Source: Bacteroidales bacterium (lineage in GTDB: Bacteria > Bacteroidota > Bacteroidia > Bacteroidales > UBA932). Taken from it: a stretch of 64,000 nt of DNA. Below are positions 34,203 to 41,697 of this stretch, in pieces. Numbering within the stretch: position 1 is the first letter of the stretch; each line of letters starts with the position of its first letter. Made by a program: the position numbers and the translations under genes. The stretch covers positions 226,596-290,595 of the forward strand of contig JAGBNC010000006.1 in assembly GCA_017634595.1 (NCBI GenBank), in the 5' to 3' direction. Below the pieces are notes generated by a model. The model was not told the DNA's origin, searched no databases, and was given only the letters and a program-made list of their open reading frames with translations.

Positions 34203-35088
34203 CTACTCAGCCTCTCGAACGAGGCGGACACTTGCCCCGATGAAATGGTTATCCTCATGTGACCGGTCGATACCGCTCGAATCAAAAAGCACATTGTAGG
34301 CGAGTTTATTAGTGTGCTTCGAAGATGACCAGTAATAGCCGTGGGTTTTGTCGCGGTACAGGACATTGCCTTTACGGTAGCCCGCCGCCGGCAGGAATAC
34401 GCAGCCGGCAGCCGTCCAGCTGTAGATGGGCGTGGCGGCCTTTTCGCCGGAAGTCAAAGCCAGAATGGCCTCCCGGACCGTGGCGGCACTCCCCTCTTCT
34501 ACGGCCGATGCGGCCGTAGTTGTTGGCCCGGGCCTTGGACAGCATGGCCATGCACTGGGACATGTCGTTCTCGGCCAGGCAGAAGAGGTTGGCCTCCGTC
34601 ATATTGCTGCCGGCATAGATGCGCTGAAACTCCGTGGAAGTGACGGACGGCATGAGCACCGGAATGCGATAGGAAAGACTTTCCCGCGCAATGATGCGCG
34701 CATTCCGGCTATACCGCGGGCCGATGATAGCCGCATAACTATTGTCATGCGCAATTCGAGAAACCTCTTTTGCCATGCCGGCCCCTTCCTCGTCAATCCA
34801 CTCCAGATCCAGCTGAATGCGGCTTTCCTGCCCTTCCTGGGCCGCCTTGATATTCTCCTGTGCCCAGTTCACAATCTTGGAAAGTTCATCCTTCTCTGCA
34901 GACGGCAGCACTACCGCCACCTTGTAGGAAATGACGGCCTGTTCCTGAGACGGCATCTCCTTACCGGTACAGGAAAAGAGGGCCAAGGCTAAAAGCCCGA
35001 GAGCCAGTCCTGAAGGTAGCGTTCCAGCACACGGTCGTTGTTCAGCATGAGGGAAAACGGAACCGACGTGGGAGCGTAGGAAGTACAA
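34203..35088 (-). pseudogene. Decayed lipoprotein: periplasmic-binding-like part joined out of frame to a FISUMP tail
   Basis: One frame (35088-34372) reads a lipoprotein-like start (LALALFSCTGKE) and a type-1 periplasmic-binding-like segment (ISYKVAVVLPSAEKDELSKIV, AAIIGPRYSRNARIIARES, PVLMPSVTSTEFQRIYAGSN). After ARANNYG it loses sense. A second frame then carries VREAILALTSGEKAA and a typical FISUMP (Fibrobacter succinogenes major paralogous) end: CVFLPAAGYRKGNVLYR, YYWSSS, VRLVREAE, stop at 34203. No clear ATG starts the first part. At least one frameshift or deletion is needed, so this is a broken gene. Confidence 0.65.
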
Positions 35089-35193
35089 TCCACGTCCATG
35101 GCCTTGACGATAAAAAGGAAAAAATCATTCGACAGGGCGCCGCAGAGCCATGAGACCTAGTGCATGAAGTAATATGATGAGTTTACGGGGCAT
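34989..35193 (-). pseudogene. Short frameshifted secreted-protein remnant
   Basis: An ATG at 35193, 8 bp after the HipT stop, starts a signal-like sequence (MPRKLIILLHALGLMA). The frame then stops, but a shift of one base continues as LCGALSNDFFLFIVKAM and ends LERYLQDWLSGF. The end overlaps the beginning of the decayed lipoprotein. I do not recognise the family. It belongs to the same zone of decay. Confidence 0.4.
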
Positions 35194-35201
35194 AACCAGT
35201 A

Positions 35202-36155
35202 TCAATAGTGAACAAGCCTTCTGCTCCTTTCCCTAAGCAGTCCCTTAAAGCGGGACTTTAATTCCTCGGGCAGGAAAGATATCTCAATAATTTCTTCCCA
35301 TTTAGGGATGGACGAAACAAGTCTATCCATCAGTTTTCCAGCAACGGCGGCGGATATGCCGGAGCCTGTCATCGCTAAAAGAAAATCCTCTCGGGAGAAT
35401 CCGGATTTCCGGCCATCCACCTTAAGCGTCATAGCCATTTCTTCGGTGTCGTCAGGATCTGCCAGCAAGACAGACAGCAAATCATAGGCCGGAGCCAAGG
35501 CATATTCCCGACCGCCCATATCGATCAGTGAAATGTTCTTGCAATGCATATCGGAATTGCCTGTAATCCAGGAGAACAGAACAACTTCCCAGAATCTCTG
35601 CACGTCAAGCAGCGGAGCTGAAGAATAGCGACGGATGGTATCTGCCAGCTGCGGGTAGGTACCATAATACTTATGTTCAGTAAGGCGGTTGGTGAGCTGG
35701 CACATGTCCAGCATTGAGATTTTCTCGCCGTGCTTCCCCCTGTCTATCCGTTCGGTGAGATAGCCTAATTCTCCATCGGCCAGCCTGATAAGGGTATGTT
35801 TTACCGTCCTTATGCCCGCTGCTTCGGCCATCTTCATCGTTACATCTTCCAGTTCAGGGAGGTTTTTATAGGAGCTGCTTTGCGGTTTGAAGATGTATTT
35901 TCCCCACAGGCCAACAATGGTGAGCTTTCCCGGCTCATTTTTTCCGCCTTTGTCTATATCCAATGACATCTTGGCCTGCACCCCGGTCACAGAAGTACTG
36001 GCACGGATTACCTGCTTTGCGAGATCCGAAATGTTTTCTCTTGTATACGGAAGGACGGGGGCTGAAGCAGAGCCAAAGAACTTTCTCGCACAGGCCGGAT
36101 GGAAATCAATCTGGCCGTCTTCAAGCTCCCTATAGCAGTATAAACATTTACTCAT
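35202..36155 (-). CDS. HipT-like toxin kinase (HipA C-terminal domain)
   Basis: A 317-residue Ser/Thr kinase of the HipA fold without the N-terminal regulatory subdomain, which is encoded separately just upstream. The N-terminus has a CLYCYRELEDGQIDFHPAC zinc-ribbon-like start. A Gly-rich loop (STSVTGVQAKMSL) is where HipA/HipT kinases autophosphorylate. The catalytic segment GNSDMHCKNISL and the metal-binding APAYDLLS are intact. Known HipA/HipT toxins phosphorylate aminoacyl-tRNA synthetases and halt growth. It overlaps the HipS-like gene by 8 bp in a three-gene operon. Confidence 0.88.
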   Translation of the reverse strand: MSKCLYCYRELEDGQIDFHPACARKFFGSASAPVLPYTRENISDLAKQVIRASTSVTGVQAKMSLDIDKGGKNEPGKLTIVGLWGKYIFKPQSSSYKNLPELEDVTMKMAEAAGIRTVKHTLIRLADGELGYLTERIDRGKHGEKISMLDMCQLTNRLTEHKYYGTYPQLADTIRRYSSAPLLDVQRFWEVVLFSWITGNSDMHCKNISLIDMGGREYALAPAYDLLSVLLADPDDTEEMAMTLKVDGRKSGFSREDFLLAMTGSGISAAVAGKLMDRLVSSIPKWEEIIEISFLPEELKSRFKGLLRERSRRLVHY

Positions 36156-36471
36156 TGCTCAAAGGTATTACACTGATATCACCAATACAATCCTTGCAGC
36201 AGGCCATCAAGAGAGACATTCTGTCTCTGGGGTCAATCTTCCATGACTTGGAAGCGATGTCCAGCAGCCAGCCTTCAGGAATAAGGCCGTCAAAGACCGG
36301 GAACATCATCTCTTTTTCATATGGCTGTTCGGCAAGCGGCATAGTAGGACTCAGAGCCTTGGCATCACTTCTTTTCAGATAGTCATTGTCATACAAGAAG
36401 TGAAAGCCTTCCTCGTTTTCCGTGAGGATGCCACAGAAGACGTCTTGTATATAGATGCCGGCCCGTTTCAT
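36148..36471 (-). CDS. HipS-like protein (HipA N-terminal subdomain)
   Basis: A 107-residue stand-alone HipA N-terminal domain: AGIYIQDVFCGILTENEEGFHFLYD, then ALSPTMPL, FPVFDGLIPEGWLLDIA and DRMSLLMACCKDCIGDISV. In HipBST systems this small protein, rather than HipB, neutralises the kinase. It overlaps hipB by 4 bp and hipT by 8 bp, so the three are translationally coupled. Confidence 0.88.
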   Translation of the reverse strand: MKRAGIYIQDVFCGILTENEEGFHFLYDNDYLKRSDAKALSPTMPLAEQPYEKEMMFPVFDGLIPEGWLLDIASKSWKIDPRDRMSLLMACCKDCIGDISVIPLSNE

Positions 36472-36671
36472 AAGGCATTAGTTTTTACCGGGCCAAGTTC
36501 TTCGCCAAAAAGGGCAAGAACCTGGTTTACCTTGTCCATCCGAACGGATACCTTTCCCTGCTCCAAATCCCGGACGAAGCGCAGGCCGACTCCGGCCCGC
36601 GTCGCAAGCTCCGCCTGAGTAAGACCATGTATTTTACGTCTGAGCTTGATTTGTTCTGCTAATTGTGTCAT
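36468..36671 (-). CDS. HipB-like antitoxin/repressor (XRE helix-turn-helix)
   Basis: A 67-residue XRE-family DNA-binding protein: LRRKIHGLTQAELATRAGVG, then RFVRDLEQGKVSVRMDKVNQVL. It is the first gene of the HipBST-like operon and should repress it by binding the three TACCC/GGGTA dyads just upstream. In described HipBST systems HipB acts mainly as repressor or complex partner while HipS is the antitoxin. Confidence 0.9.
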   Translation of the reverse strand: MTQLAEQIKLRRKIHGLTQAELATRAGVGLRFVRDLEQGKVSVRMDKVNQVLALFGEELGPVKTNAL

Positions 36672-36677
36672 CTTTTA

Positions 36678-36691
36678 TACCCTTTAGGGTA
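36678..36691. promoter_or_regulatory. HipB operator 1 (TACCC-N4-GGGTA)
   Basis: TACCCTTTAGGGTA starts 7 bp upstream of the hipB ATG (36671). Arms are 6 bp with a 2-bp centre, at 36684.5. It is the first of three like dyads. Confidence 0.8.
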
Positions 36692-36718
36692 CAAATATAT
36701 TAAAAAATAATTATATTA

Positions 36719-36732
36719 TACCCTTAAAGGTA
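36719..36732. promoter_or_regulatory. HipB operator 2
   Basis: TACCCTTAAAGGTA, with flanking TA on both sides giving an 18-bp dyad with one mismatched pair. Its centre, 36725.5, is exactly 41 bp from operator 1. Confidence 0.75.
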
Positions 36733-36759
36733 TAATAATTGTAAAACAAACACCATCTA

Positions 36760-36773
36760 TACCCTATCGGGTA
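36760..36773. promoter_or_regulatory. HipB operator 3
   Basis: TACCCTATCGGGTA. Its centre, 36766.5, is again 41 bp from operator 2, placing all three on nearly the same face of the helix. Confidence 0.75.
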
Positions 36774-36803
36774 CAAATCCCACATTATTATGCCCGCATT
36801 TGG

Positions 36804-37052
36804 TTACTTGGCGGCGTCCACGTACCCTTTGATCTTCTTCAACTGCTCGTCCATCATAGGCCAGGAAACCTTGATAGAACGGTTTCCGGTGATGCTAGAC
36901 ATTTTTGCGCTCCGGGCAAGCATTTCCTGGTACACCTTCGGCAAATCTTTATAGGAAATGTACTTGATCTCCGGAACGTAACGCAAGGTGTTTACCATAA
37001 TCTGGTCCTCGGTGTCATCGTGATCCATGCCTTTGACGCGGAGCGACGACAA
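36804..37052 (-). CDS. Hypothetical short protein, possibly truncated
   Basis: Up to 82 residues; an internal Met at residue 9 (MDHDDTEDQ) is an alternative start. The sequence is mixed helical and basic toward the end (KVSWPMMDEQLKKIKGYVDAAK) with no signal peptide. I do not recognise a family. It lies between the HipBST operators and an AraC-like fragment in an accessory zone, so it may be the tail of a deleted gene. Confidence 0.35.
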   Translation of the reverse strand: MSSLRVKGMDHDDTEDQIMVNTLRYVPEIKYISYKDLPKVYQEMLARSAKMSSITGNRSIKVSWPMMDEQLKKIKGYVDAAK

Positions 37053-37117
37053 AGGGCCCCGATTGTGAAAATGTGATATTCTTTAAACTCACACAATCTT
37101 GTGTTTAACACAAATCT

Positions 37118-37348
37118 GTGCAAAACGCAGACAGGCTGCTATATTCCTTTTTTGACACAAAAAACAAAAACGGCTACCGTATCCAGTATGCGCAAAAGCT
37201 GATGAAAGAGCATCCTCAGATGAGTATCACGGAAGTTGCTGAGGAAAGCGGTTTTTTCTCGCGCAGCGCCTTCTACCGCAACTTCAAGAAAATGACAGGC
37301 GAGAATCCTTCAGAATGGCTAAAGGAGCTCGACTCAAGCCATTTATAG
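37118..37348 (+). pseudogene. C-terminal remnant of an AraC-family regulator
   Basis: A 76-codon frame starting at GTG. It carries the second helix-turn-helix of an AraC DNA-binding domain (YRIQYAQKLMKEHPQMSITEVAEES, then FFSRSAFYRNFKKMTGENPSEWLK). The sensor domain and first helix-turn-helix are missing, and no upstream frame supplies them. Likely the remains of a deleted transcription factor. Confidence 0.6.
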
Positions 37349-37354
37349 CAGATT

Positions 37355-37969
37355 TCAGCGCTGGGCAGGCACCAATTCCAGTTCGCATATACCGTCTTTG
37401 TTCCCCACAACGTAGGGGACTGGAGGGTTGTCGCCGTGGATGAGGTTGCTGAGGTACAGCGGTTCGTTGAGGATGAACAGTGATGCGCAGAAAGTGTCGC
37501 CCGCCTGGAGTTTGGAGTTCACCGACTCCTCAACAATGAAAATGGCGTTGCCAAGGTAACGGAATAAGCAGTGGCGGTCGGGGCGCCAGGACACTCTCAG
37601 ACGGTCGCCGGCTTGCATGCCGTCAGTGCTGATATGAAATGAATGAATGAATTCAGAGGCTCCAGAAGTATTGATAACCTCCAGAAAATCATCCCAGTCC
37701 TTGTACCCAAGCAGCCTGGACAATATGTCCAACGTATCGGTCCTTGTCTGGTCAGCACCGCTGATGTATCCCCAGAGTCGCTTCAGTGTGGTCGAACTGA
37801 TTATTTCCTTATTGCTGTCCCAGATGGTTGAACGCAGGAAATCGAAATCCTTCGGCGTTTTCATCTTGCGATTGAGCCTTTCTTCTACCTGTTTCTTCAA
37901 TTCAACGACTTCCGGGCTGGTCTTCTTCATTTTACGCTGCTTTTCAATCAATCTTATAAAGGTACGCAT
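37355..37969 (-). CDS. Putative regulatory protein paired with the kinase gene, family not identified
   Basis: A 204-residue soluble protein; starts at 37969 or 37930 (MKKTSPEVVELKKQVEERL) are both possible. The N-terminal half (TPKDFDFLRSTIWDSNKEII, STTLKRLWGYISG, TLDILSRLLGYKDWDDFL) looks like a helical DNA-binding or partner-binding domain. The C-terminal half is beta-rich (GDRLRVSWRPDRHCLFRYLG). It diverges from the transmembrane kinase gene across about 100 bp that hold two tandem TTnGTCCTTT decamers. Function unknown; kinase-linked regulation is inferred from position only. Confidence 0.65.
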   Translation of the reverse strand: MRTFIRLIEKQRKMKKTSPEVVELKKQVEERLNRKMKTPKDFDFLRSTIWDSNKEIISSTTLKRLWGYISGADQTRTDTLDILSRLLGYKDWDDFLEVINTSGASEFIHSFHISTDGMQAGDRLRVSWRPDRHCLFRYLGNAIFIVEESVNSKLQAGDTFCASLFILNEPLYLSNLIHGDNPPVPYVVGNKDGICELELVPAQR

Positions 37970-37996
37970 TTATTTAATATGGCAAACTTTTTCGTT

Positions 37997-38016
37997 TTAG
38001 TCCTTTTTGGTCCTTT
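37997..38016. promoter_or_regulatory. Tandem decamers TTAGTCCTTT-TTGGTCCTTT
   Basis: Two adjacent 10-bp repeats, 37997-38006 and 38007-38016, in the gap between the 204-residue protein and the kinase. A matching pair lies at 45897-45916 before another FISUMP-linked gene set. The 10-bp period is one helical turn, as expected for an activator or response-regulator site. Confidence 0.5.
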
Positions 38017-38070
38017 TGCCTGCTTATAACAGAAATAATCCGTATTTTTACAAATTGAATTCTACGAGCG

Positions 38071-40356
38071 ATGAGTGAGAGCAGCACATCCGGCCCAATC
38101 GATAGCCGGTTTATCTCTGAGAGCGAGGCTTGCCCTGCTTATGAAGTGCTGCCTGGCCGAAGCTTCAACCTGATGGTAAAAGCCAAACGCCAAGGCAGAT
38201 GGTTCATGCTGAAAGGCTTGAAAGCGGAATATCGTAGCCAGGCTGTCTATCTCGAACTGCTGAAAAAAGAGTATGCACTGATGGTGCAGCTCGACCACCC
38301 AAACATCGTAAAAGCCTATGCCAAAGAGGAAAACGCTTCGTTTGGCCCGTGTATAGTCATGGAATACGTGGACGGCGTAAGCCTGGATGTTTTCCTTGCC
38401 GGCAAGCCTTCGAAGGACGCACGCATAAAGGTGGCCTGGCAGCTTATTGACGCCCTCTCGTACATCCACAGCAAGCAAATGCTCCACCGGGACCTCAAGC
38501 CAAGCAACATCCTCATCACCCGCAACGGCGGCAACGTCAAAATCATCGATTTCGGCCTTTCCGATGCTGACGATTACGCTGTGCTGAAGCAGTCGGCCGG
38601 CACCCTGAAATACATGGCGCCCGAGCAGGCAGCCGGAAGGCCAGTAGACTGCAGGTCAGACATTTACTCCTTCGGATTGTTATTCCAGGAGCTCTTTCCC
38701 AGCAACTATCTCCACATACGGCACAAGTGCACGGCCGGGAATCCCCAAAGGCGCTATTCCAACATGGAGGAGCTTACAGAGGCTTTTGGCAGAAGCCAAT
38801 GGCGCAAGAGGAATATTCCTTTTATCAGCGTAATGGCTGTTCTTGTCCTGGCTATGCTCCTTCTGATGACCCGGATAAAGCCGGTGGAGAGCTCCGTACA
38901 GGCAACGGACAGCATCACGGCAGACCAGAGGGCTTATTTAAAAGAAAACTTTTGGCACAATAACGTTTCCATACACAGTTTCATTGAAGAAGCCGAGAAG
39001 GGCAAAGAGTATAAAGAGGTCCTGAGATTGAAACTTTCGAAGCTGACTCTCGAGATAAGCTCCCATACTGCTGAAAGTGCGAACCTATACCGCCCGGGCA
39101 GCCCTGAGCAGTTGCATTTCATGACACAGTGCCGCCTGGAGCAGGAAACCAAGCAGAAATGGGCCCTGAAAGAAATTGAGCAGAATTGTCCCTCTTATGA
39201 AGCGGAATTCAGCAAAAGGCGCATCAGTCAAAGGGCATATGACAGTTTGAGATGGGTTGTCTCCCCCGGTCTGAGGACTATTCCTGCCAGCGGCATCACA
39301 ACAGGCAGCGCAACCTGCGGGACGGAGCTTCTGGATACCACATTCGCACGGAATGCAAAGGTTGGAATCTGTTGGGGGCCTTGCCACAACCCCGGCACCG
39401 AAGGCCGGCACATCTGGCTTTCCAGCCCCGAAGAGCATGTAACGATTGAAGGACTCGCTCCGTCCACCACATATTTCGCAAGGGGCTGCATCGTGACCGG
39501 AGCCGGTACAGCCTATGGCAACGAGATCTCCTTTACTACTGACCACGGCAGGCTTGATACCCCGGAAGGGGCTGCCGGCGGCCTGTTTTCCGTAAGTAAA
39601 GACAGACAAGTGTTTATCTCGAAGGGGAACCTGCAATACCAAGCCTCCACACACACATGGCGCTTCGCTCCGAGGCAGTATGACTATACGGGACGCGACA
39701 ACGGTAAGATATCTCCCTCCTGGAATGGCTGGGTCGACCTATTTGGCTGGGGTACCAGCGGTTACGATCACGGCGCCGTCAACTTCCGGCCATGGAGCGG
39801 CAACAAGGATACGCAAAGCGATGCCCTTCATCATGCCTACGGTAAGCCGGAGAGCAATCTGTCGGACGGTGACGGCAAAGCCGACTGGGGTTACAACCGT
39901 ATTGCCAACGGTGGAAACGCTGAAGGCCTGTGGCGGACAATGAGAGTATCTGAATGGGTATATCTCCTGTTCAACCGCTTGACCGCTTCCGGAATTCGCT
40001 TTGCCAAAGCTTCAGTAGGCGGTGTGTACGGTTTGATTATCGTCCCCGACAACTGGAACATCTCTATTTACCCCCTGAATTCTGCCAACCAACCGGACAT
40101 ATCGCACGACTCCAACCATATCACTATAACCGAATGGGCAGACTTGCTGGAGCCCGCCGGCGCCGTCTTCCTGCCGGAAGCCGGAGTCCGCACCATAGAC
40201 GGTATTTTCACGCACTTGGGGGCCTATTACACCGCCGACGCCGCCAGCACCGATGCCTGGCACCTCCTTCTGGATGAAAACGGCCTGTACTTCGACTCCC
40301 GCGGCCACCGCGGCGACGGCCTCTCCGTACGCCTGGTGATGGATTCTGCGTTCTAA
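38071..40356 (+). CDS. Transmembrane Hanks-type Ser/Thr kinase with FN3-like and FISUMP-like ectodomain
   Basis: A 761-residue single-pass protein. Cytoplasmic kinase domain at about 22-240: ATP-binding Lys48 (WFMLKGLK), HRDLKPSN (139-146), DFG (160-162) and APEQ in the activation segment, all intact, so it should be active. The membrane segment is 249-268 after a basic SQWRKRN. Outside lie a helical stalk, an FN3-like region at about 390-490 (GLAPSTTYFARGCIV) and a FISUMP-like domain at about 500-761 (FISKGNLQYQASTHTWRFAP, YDYTGRDNG, VDLFGWGTSGYD, GVYGLIIVPDNW, AVFLPEAGVR). A surface cue sensed by the ectodomain and passed to the kinase is inferred. Confidence 0.85.
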   Translation: MSESSTSGPIDSRFISESEACPAYEVLPGRSFNLMVKAKRQGRWFMLKGLKAEYRSQAVYLELLKKEYALMVQLDHPNIVKAYAKEENASFGPCIVMEYVDGVSLDVFLAGKPSKDARIKVAWQLIDALSYIHSKQMLHRDLKPSNILITRNGGNVKIIDFGLSDADDYAVLKQSAGTLKYMAPEQAAGRPVDCRSDIYSFGLLFQELFPSNYLHIRHKCTAGNPQRRYSNMEELTEAFGRSQWRKRNIPFISVMAVLVLAMLLLMTRIKPVESSVQATDSITADQRAYLKENFWHNNVSIHSFIEEAEKGKEYKEVLRLKLSKLTLEISSHTAESANLYRPGSPEQLHFMTQCRLEQETKQKWALKEIEQNCPSYEAEFSKRRISQRAYDSLRWVVSPGLRTIPASGITTGSATCGTELLDTTFARNAKVGICWGPCHNPGTEGRHIWLSSPEEHVTIEGLAPSTTYFARGCIVTGAGTAYGNEISFTTDHGRLDTPEGAAGGLFSVSKDRQVFISKGNLQYQASTHTWRFAPRQYDYTGRDNGKISPSWNGWVDLFGWGTSGYDHGAVNFRPWSGNKDTQSDALHHAYGKPESNLSDGDGKADWGYNRIANGGNAEGLWRTMRVSEWVYLLFNRLTASGIRFAKASVGGVYGLIIVPDNWNISIYPLNSANQPDISHDSNHITITEWADLLEPAGAVFLPEAGVRTIDGIFTHLGAYYTADAASTDAWHLLLDENGLYFDSRGHRGDGLSVRLVMDSAF

Positions 40357-40719
40357 AAGGTCACCGGAAATTGAATTGACAGCAAACACTTTAAGTTCAT
40401 CGGTTTCAAAAGGGACATCGGCTCTTTTGCCATCCGAGTAGATGTGAAAGTAAGTTTTCATAGTTTCAGTTTTTACAAAAGTAATGATTTCTGAATGCTT
40501 TGCAAAACTTGTTCAGCTGACTTCGGGCCAAGTTATGAGGCTACAATCCCAGCACTTCGGTAATCAATACGTCACGAATAAGCCACCAGTGGCGTACAGT
40601 GCTTTATTCCCCTATGTCAAACCAGGGGTTTAATGCACTGTAGGCCATATATTGTAGATTAGTGATTTATCTGTTACCGAAAGGCAAGACTAGCGGTCAG
40701 ACACCGGCACACCAGGGAT
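40357..40719. other. 363-bp intergenic region after the kinase gene
   Basis: Holds an imperfect hairpin at 40595-40642 and, on the minus strand from an ATG at 40461, a short gene-like start (MKTYFHIYSDGKRADVPFE) that is open into the kinase gene antisense. Only its first 35 or so codons look natural, so I read it as a fragment of a lost gene. Otherwise I see no ORF or promoter. Confidence 0.4.
40595..40642. repeat. Imperfect hairpin with TACAGTGC/GCACTGTA arms
   Basis: TACAGTGC (40595-40602) pairs with GCACTGTA (40635-40642) and an inner CCCC pairs with GGGG. Part of the stem between them is unpaired. There is no T-run. It may be a terminator-like barrier or the end of a lost element. Confidence 0.45.
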
Positions 40720-41691
40720 TCAGCGGCTGAAAGTCACAGCAGGATTGCCTGAGCCAAGCGCGGCCTTGAGTCCGGAGGTATCGGTTATCTTTCCTATCCG
40801 TGTGTAGCTGTACGAGGTGTTGAAAGATTCGTAGAACAAGACTACGCAACTGCTGCCGAAGAGCATTATGTCCCCAGCCTCTATCCGTCCGGGGTTTGAC
40901 GGGGCGCTGGGAAGGGAGCCGCTAAGGTAACAATACTTTTCGTTGCCGTTGAGTTCTTCCATGTCAAGAGTCATGGGCAGAAGGTCAGCGAATGCACGTG
41001 CGGTTGAATTGTCGGCAAGGGTGGCGCTAAAGCTCTTGCCGGCCACTGTAACTGTCATATCTGTTGATTGTTTGCTTATTCCAAGGCCCTCCAGCCACTC
41101 TTGCAGGGCGGAGGCGCTGCGGCCATTGAGGCGGTCACCGGTTTTCCAGTCAATCGCCGGATATGCCGACTTGAGTTCCGATGCGGCGGACGAAATGCCG
41201 GTGGAGCCAGAAGTGATAAAAGGGATGACGGTCTTCCCGGAGAAGTCGTAGGTATCAAGGAAGGTAAACACGACCCTTGGAGCCTTGCCGTACCAGATGG
41301 GGAATCCAAGCAGCACGGTGTCGTATCCAGTACCGTCCAGAGTGGCCTGAATCTCTGGGCGCGCCGATGCCGGACCGTACTGCTCCTGGTAGGCGCGTGT
41401 GGACGAGTCGTAGTAATTGCTATTGTCGCTCCCATAAGCCACAGCAGGAGTTATGCGGTACAACGTAGCTCCGGAGATGGAAGCCAGCGTCTGAGCCACA
41501 GACCAGGTATTGCCCGTAAAAGAGAAGCACGCCACCAGTACGGATGAAGGCTTATCGTTCCCAGAAGGATCGGTATTCTCCGGCGTATCTGTCTTATCTT
41601 CAGGGGCAATATCCGGCGAAGGGCCGACGCTTTGGACACACGATATATGCAGCAGAGCAAAAGCTAATGCAAGCAAAAGATGGCACCTCAT
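40720..41691 (-). CDS. Flavodoxin-like lipoprotein fused to a cyclophilin-like domain
   Basis: A 323-residue lipoprotein (lipobox LLHISC). After a Pro/Asp-rich linker, residues about 50-205 form a flavodoxin fold: VLVACFSFTGNTWSVAQTLA (FMN phosphate loop), LLGFPIWYGKAPRVVFTFL and VIPFITSGSTG. Residues about 210-323 form a small beta-barrel of the cyclophilin-like type (DMTVTVAGKSFSATLADNS, ARAFADLLP, GDIMLFGSSCVVLFYES). The pairing suggests an electron-transfer or reductase role with flavin outside the cytoplasm. It is third in an operon after an NlpC/P60 gene and radA. Confidence 0.85.
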   Translation of the reverse strand: MRCHLLLALAFALLHISCVQSVGPSPDIAPEDKTDTPENTDPSGNDKPSSVLVACFSFTGNTWSVAQTLASISGATLYRITPAVAYGSDNSNYYDSSTRAYQEQYGPASARPEIQATLDGTGYDTVLLGFPIWYGKAPRVVFTFLDTYDFSGKTVIPFITSGSTGISSAASELKSAYPAIDWKTGDRLNGRSASALQEWLEGLGISKQSTDMTVTVAGKSFSATLADNSTARAFADLLPMTLDMEELNGNEKYCYLSGSLPSAPSNPGRIEAGDIMLFGSSCVVLFYESFNTSYSYTRIGKITDTSGLKAALGSGNPAVTFSR

Positions 41692-41697
41692 ATCTCT

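Noticed and set aside
36804-37117. Possible CRISPR or phage attachment site near the HipB operators
   Set aside because: The 41-bp period comes from only three short dyads with unrelated spacers and matches operator logic better than a repeat-spacer array.
41068-41547. Plus-strand 159-codon frame opposite the flavodoxin-like gene
   Set aside because: Antisense to intact flavodoxin motifs and lacking a domain or plausible start context.
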